Source: an uncultured Lactobacillaceae bacterium
GTDB lineage: Bacteria > Bacillota > Bacilli > Lactobacillales > Lactobacillaceae
Assembly: GCA_934216625.1 (NCBI GenBank)
Contig: CAKQCC010000030.1
Location: 1-8,851, forward strand
Reading direction: 5' to 3'
DNA length: 8,851 nucleotides
Shown here: piece after piece, positions 7,301 to 8,851 of the stretch
How the letters are laid out: every line of letters begins with the position of its first letter
Numbering within the stretch: the first letter of the stretch is position 1
Program-made: the position numbers and the translations under genes
Notes under the pieces: model-generated
What the model was told of the DNA's origin: nothing
The model's database searches: none
What the model saw: the letters and a program-made list of their open reading frames with translations, nothing else

Positions 7301-8720
7301 CCGGATCGATAAATTCCTCAAAAGTCTGACCATCACCCTTATGATACATCCGGTGATTATCATCATCGTAGTGCATCTTGACCGCTGACAATTCGATTAC
7401 CCGGTCTGAAACTGCCGACAAGCCAGTGGTTTCGGTATCATAAATAACGTAAGTCGAACGTTTCAGGTCACGATGCTGATGATTCCAGGAAATTGCCCGA
7501 CCGTCATCAACCACGTTCGCTTCCATCCCGTAAATAATTTTCAGATGATTAGCGGCCCCGGCACGATAAGCAGCCGGAAAGCCTTGAACCGCTGCGTGAT
7601 CAGTAATCGCCAGTGCTGGCATTCCCCATTTTTTGGCTCGTTTAACGTAATCGCCAATTTCGGTAATACCGTCCATTTTGCTCATAGTGGAATGCAAATG
7701 TAGCTCAACCCGCTTCTGGTCACGGGGTGCCGTATCCTGACGATCCTGATGTTTAAGCGGGTTAATGTCATAAGCCGTAATCGTTAATTCCTGCAGGTAG
7801 CGATCCTGACGAACCGGTCCCTGGACTTTTAACCAGCTTCCCTGCTGAATTGCGTTAAAAATGGCGTTTTCCTTTTTACCACGGGAAAACTTTTTGACTT
7901 CAATCGAAGACGTATAATCGGTCATTTTCAGGATCAGCAATTCGTTTCCGCTCTTTAACGTTCGGAGGCTTTTCTCGAAGACGTAACCGTGAACGACCAC
8001 CGAACGTTCTTCCTGCGAAATATCGGCCATTTTGGTAACCGCCGCTTGATCACTGATCTTGCGGCCCAAACGGATCGATCCCGAATAATGAGCTGCTTGA
8101 TGAGCATGATGACTACGCTTCTGGTTAGCCCGATCGATCGCCGCCATCGCCTTCTGAGCTAATTTAGCGTCGGCCTTTGCTTTTTTAGCTTTGAAAGCCT
8201 TCAATTGAGCTTGGGACTGGCTAGGGTTTACCAGAACGTGAATCTTAAGATGAACAAACCCCAACCGGTGATAAACCTGTTCAATGGCTTTCAGGGCGCT
8301 GTGCTCCAGAAAATCCTTTACCACTTGGTTCTGGGCCGCGAAAGTAACCCGCTGATCGTTTAATTTCGGTTCGTCATAGCCGCAAAGCTGCTGGACCATT
8401 GAGGCCGATAATCCGCTGTGCTTAACTACCCAGCTCCAATAGGACTGAAGTAAATCATTGGTAATCCGCGGATGCTGAACTTTGAAACTAACGTTGACGT
8501 CAGCAATTGACTTAAAGGCAGTCAGTAAACGATGGTAAAAATCAACAAAGGTTCGGTACGGCAAAAGATGCTCCAGCTGAAGGTCAAATTGCCAGCGATT
8601 CGATTTTGCGTGAATCTCAAGGGCGTTAATCCGGCCATTCCGAAACGGCCGCCGAGCTTGACCCTTTAATTGCAACTGGTCAAGTAATTTCTCAAATAAC
8701 TCGTGTCGATCTAAACTCAA
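4332..8720 (-). CDS. polC: DNA polymerase III alpha subunit, Gram-positive PolC type
   Basis: PolC is the replicative DNA polymerase of Firmicutes, with its own 3'-5' proofreading exonuclease. The 1462 residues are full length (B. subtilis about 1437). Order: N-terminal domains (1-165) and a Lys/Ala-rich linker (about 166-205); OB fold (about 235-320); PHP domain first part with [11 protein letters not shown] (341-351) and TDHAAVQG; inserted DEDDh exonuclease with DTETTG (Asp428, Glu430), HNVTFDN (Asp522) and HRAIAD (His576, Asp581); PHP second part with GSACHSGE and [12 protein letters not shown] (about 671-755). The polymerase core has [13 protein letters not shown] (891-903), a zinc site CPKC...CPKC (923/926, 948/951), catalytic PDIDLNF (Asp977, Asp979) and KMDILGH (Asp1113). 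A helix-hairpin-helix segment [13 protein letters not shown] (1401-1413) and a clamp-binding QLSLF (1455-1459) end it. Start is TTG with AAGGGG nine bases upstream, giving the typical MSLxRHELF opening. It is followed by its own terminator. Confidence 0.99.
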   Translation of the reverse strand: MSLDRHELFEKLLDQLQLKGQARRPFRNGRINALEIHAKSNRWQFDLQLEHLLPYRTFVDFYHRLLTAFKSIADVNVSFKVQHPRITNDLLQSYWSWVVKHSGLSASMVQQLCGYDEPKLNDQRVTFAAQNQVVKDFLEHSALKAIEQVYHRLGFVHLKIHVLVNPSQSQAQLKAFKAKKAKADAKLAQKAMAAIDRANQKRSHHAHQAAHYSGSIRLGRKISDQAAVTKMADISQEERSVVVHGYVFEKSLRTLKSGNELLILKMTDYTSSIEVKKFSRGKKENAIFNAIQQGSWLKVQGPVRQDRYLQELTITAYDINPLKHQDRQDTAPRDQKRVELHLHSTMSKMDGITEIGDYVKRAKKWGMPALAITDHAAVQGFPAAYRAGAANHLKIIYGMEANVVDDGRAISWNHQHRDLKRSTYVIYDTETTGLSAVSDRVIELSAVKMHYDDDNHRMYHKGDGQTFEEFIDPGFPIPQKTTRLTSITENDVKGSKSEAEVFREFRKFCGDSIIVGHNVTFDNAFLNEGYRRHGMPPITNPVIDTLPFARALHPEFKNFKLDTLTNKFHVALVHHHRAIADAAGTARLNNIFVKEAVEKYHLRYDDQLNNLKEKDAYKHAHPFHVVLLAKNQTGLKNIFKLVSLSNIKYFYRAPRIPRSVLEKHRKGILIGSACHSGEVFVAMMQKGFREAMKVAQHYDYLEIQPPANYQPLLDSHLIHSATSLRSILAKIVKVGQKLNLPVVATGDCHYLDPHDYVYRKILIHSQGGANPLNRETLPEVPFRTTDEMLKDFHFLGTKVAKRIVVNNTQLIAHEIGDVHPVRDRLYPPTLKNSESEVKKLSYGTAHAYYGNPMPTLVKKRLDRELKSIIGNGFSVIYLIGQRLVAKSNKDGYLVGSRGSVGSSLVATMMGITEVNPLPPHYRCPKCKYTRFFLHGEYNSGFDLPLCRCPKCGTLMVSDGHGIPFETFLGFSGNKVPDIDLNFSGDYQPIAHNYMKVLFGEKNVYRAGTVGTVANKTAYGYVKAYERDANQAYQQHRRNHPLHLRTTEIDRLAKGTTGTKRTTGQHPAGIIIVPKGMDIYDFTPIQYPANDSHAAWETTHFDFHSIHDNMLKMDILGHQDPTTIRMLQDLSGIDPKTIPMNDPGVMSLFSSPKALGVKPEAIGSKTGTLGLPEFGTHFVRGMLGETHPSTFSELLQISGLSHGTGVWLGNAEDLINEGKANITNVIACRDNIMADLIKWGIAPEQAFQTMESVRHGLGIKPAWEKQMRASKTIPSWYTDSCLKIQYMFPRAHAVAYVMMALRIAYFKVYFPIAYYAAYFSIRADDFDIVSMCQGKTAVEAAIKRLRSDENQTAKDKSLLTVMESANEMLARGYHFKMVDLKRSDAVNWVIDGKNLIAPFRSIPGLGLNVAKQIVAARSDKPFISKEDLSNRGKVSKTIIQFMDDNGITKGLPDRNQLSLFDTL

Positions 8721-8729
8721 TCTAATAAA

Positions 8730-8735
8730 CCCCTT
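8730..8735 (-). promoter_or_regulatory. polC ribosome binding site, fixes the TTG start
   Basis: AAGGGG on the minus strand is nine bases from TTG at 8720-8718. No in-frame ATG or GTG lies nearby upstream, and the protein from TTG begins like other PolC proteins, so the TTG start is well supported. Confidence 0.8.
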
Positions 8736-8744
8736 AATTAGACA

Positions 8745-8772
8745 AAAAGCCCGGCTGAATCAATCAGTCGGG
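8745..8772 (-). terminator. Intrinsic terminator after proS, directly before polC
   Basis: On the minus strand CCCGACTGA (8772-8764) pairs with TCAGCCGGG (8758-8750) around a five-base loop, a 9-bp stem with one A-C mismatch, followed by C-free TTTTT at 8749-8745. It starts nine bases after the upstream stop codon. The polC ribosome binding site begins only nine bases after the T-run, so polC has no separate promoter downstream of it. Confidence 0.82.
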
Positions 8773-8781
8773 AACCCAGAA

Positions 8782-8851
8782 TTAATTCTGATGACTTAAT
8801 TCTTTCCTGAAAATTGCGATCGTATTTTCAAGTTCGGCCTGCTTGACTTCG
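8782..8851 (-). CDS. proS: C-terminal end of prolyl-tRNA synthetase (partial)
   Basis: Only the last 22 codons and the stop (TAA at 8784-8782) are in the window. The peptide starts EVKQAELENTIAIF and ends in SHQN. It fits the end of the anticodon-binding domain of bacterial ProRS, where an EVK-type strand is followed by an ELxxTI-type helix. The main support is position: proS lies directly upstream of polC in Bacilli. ProRS charges tRNA-Pro in the cytoplasm. The other two frames give shorter peptides with no such resemblance, but with so little sequence the name rests largely on gene order. Confidence 0.65.
   Translation of the reverse strand, partial: EVKQAELENTIAIFRKELSHQN

Noticed and set aside
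8730..8766. Promoter-like TTGATT and TCTAAT on the minus strand overlapping the proS terminator
   Set aside because: The spacing is only 15 bases, and the predicted RNA start would fall within the polC ribosome binding site, giving an almost leaderless message without it.
1..8851. Search for a novel defence, mobile or biosynthetic system
   Set aside because: Every stretch is accounted for by conserved core genes and spacers of at most 105 bases. No transposase, integrase, toxin-antitoxin pair, CRISPR repeat or tRNA was seen.

Overview
The window is a housekeeping segment of a low-to-moderate GC Gram-positive bacterium, most likely a member of the Lactobacillaceae. The evidence is the gene order proS-polC-rimP-nusA-ylxR-ylxQ-infB, the presence of the Gram-positive replicative polymerase PolC, and the style of the proteins: an IF2 with a long low-complexity N-terminal linker and lactobacillus-like PolC, NusA and YlxR sequences. 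I cannot name the genus from sequence alone. All genes lie on the minus strand, so transcription runs from high to low coordinates.

Layout in transcription order. 8851-8782 is the last 22 codons of a gene that fits the C-terminus of prolyl-tRNA synthetase (proS). 8772-8745 is an intrinsic terminator. 8720-4332 is polC, the replicative DNA polymerase, starting with TTG. 4331-4227 is a 105-base AT-rich spacer with a possible promoter followed by a second strong intrinsic terminator hairpin just before rimP. 4226-1 is the tightly packed rimP-nusA-ylxR(rnpM)-ylxQ-infB operon. The infB frame is open from its ATG at 1940 to the left edge (646 whole codons, checked codon by codon), so IF2 is cut off inside its domain after the G domain. 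No gene-free stretch exceeds 105 bases. I found no tRNA, rRNA, insertion sequence, CRISPR array or phage gene.

The operon joins ribosome maturation (RimP), transcription elongation and termination (NusA), two small RNA-binding proteins (YlxR/RnpM and the L7Ae-like YlxQ) and translation initiation (IF2). Gaps are 25, 15, -11 and 7 bases, consistent with one transcript and coupled translation. Both upstream junctions (proS/polC and polC/rimP) carry a terminator hairpin directly in front of the next ribosome binding site, with no room for a promoter in between. Downstream expression must therefore pass through a terminator, which suggests attenuation. In Bacillus subtilis the rimP-nusA operon leader is known to hold a NusA-dependent terminator.

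The most unusual protein features are the Ser-Asp acidic tail of NusA (residues 359-386) and the extremely basic linker of IF2 (residues 48-238, 72 Arg/Lys against one acidic residue). I found no convincing previously undescribed multi-gene system; the notable points concern regulation and disordered tails of known genes.
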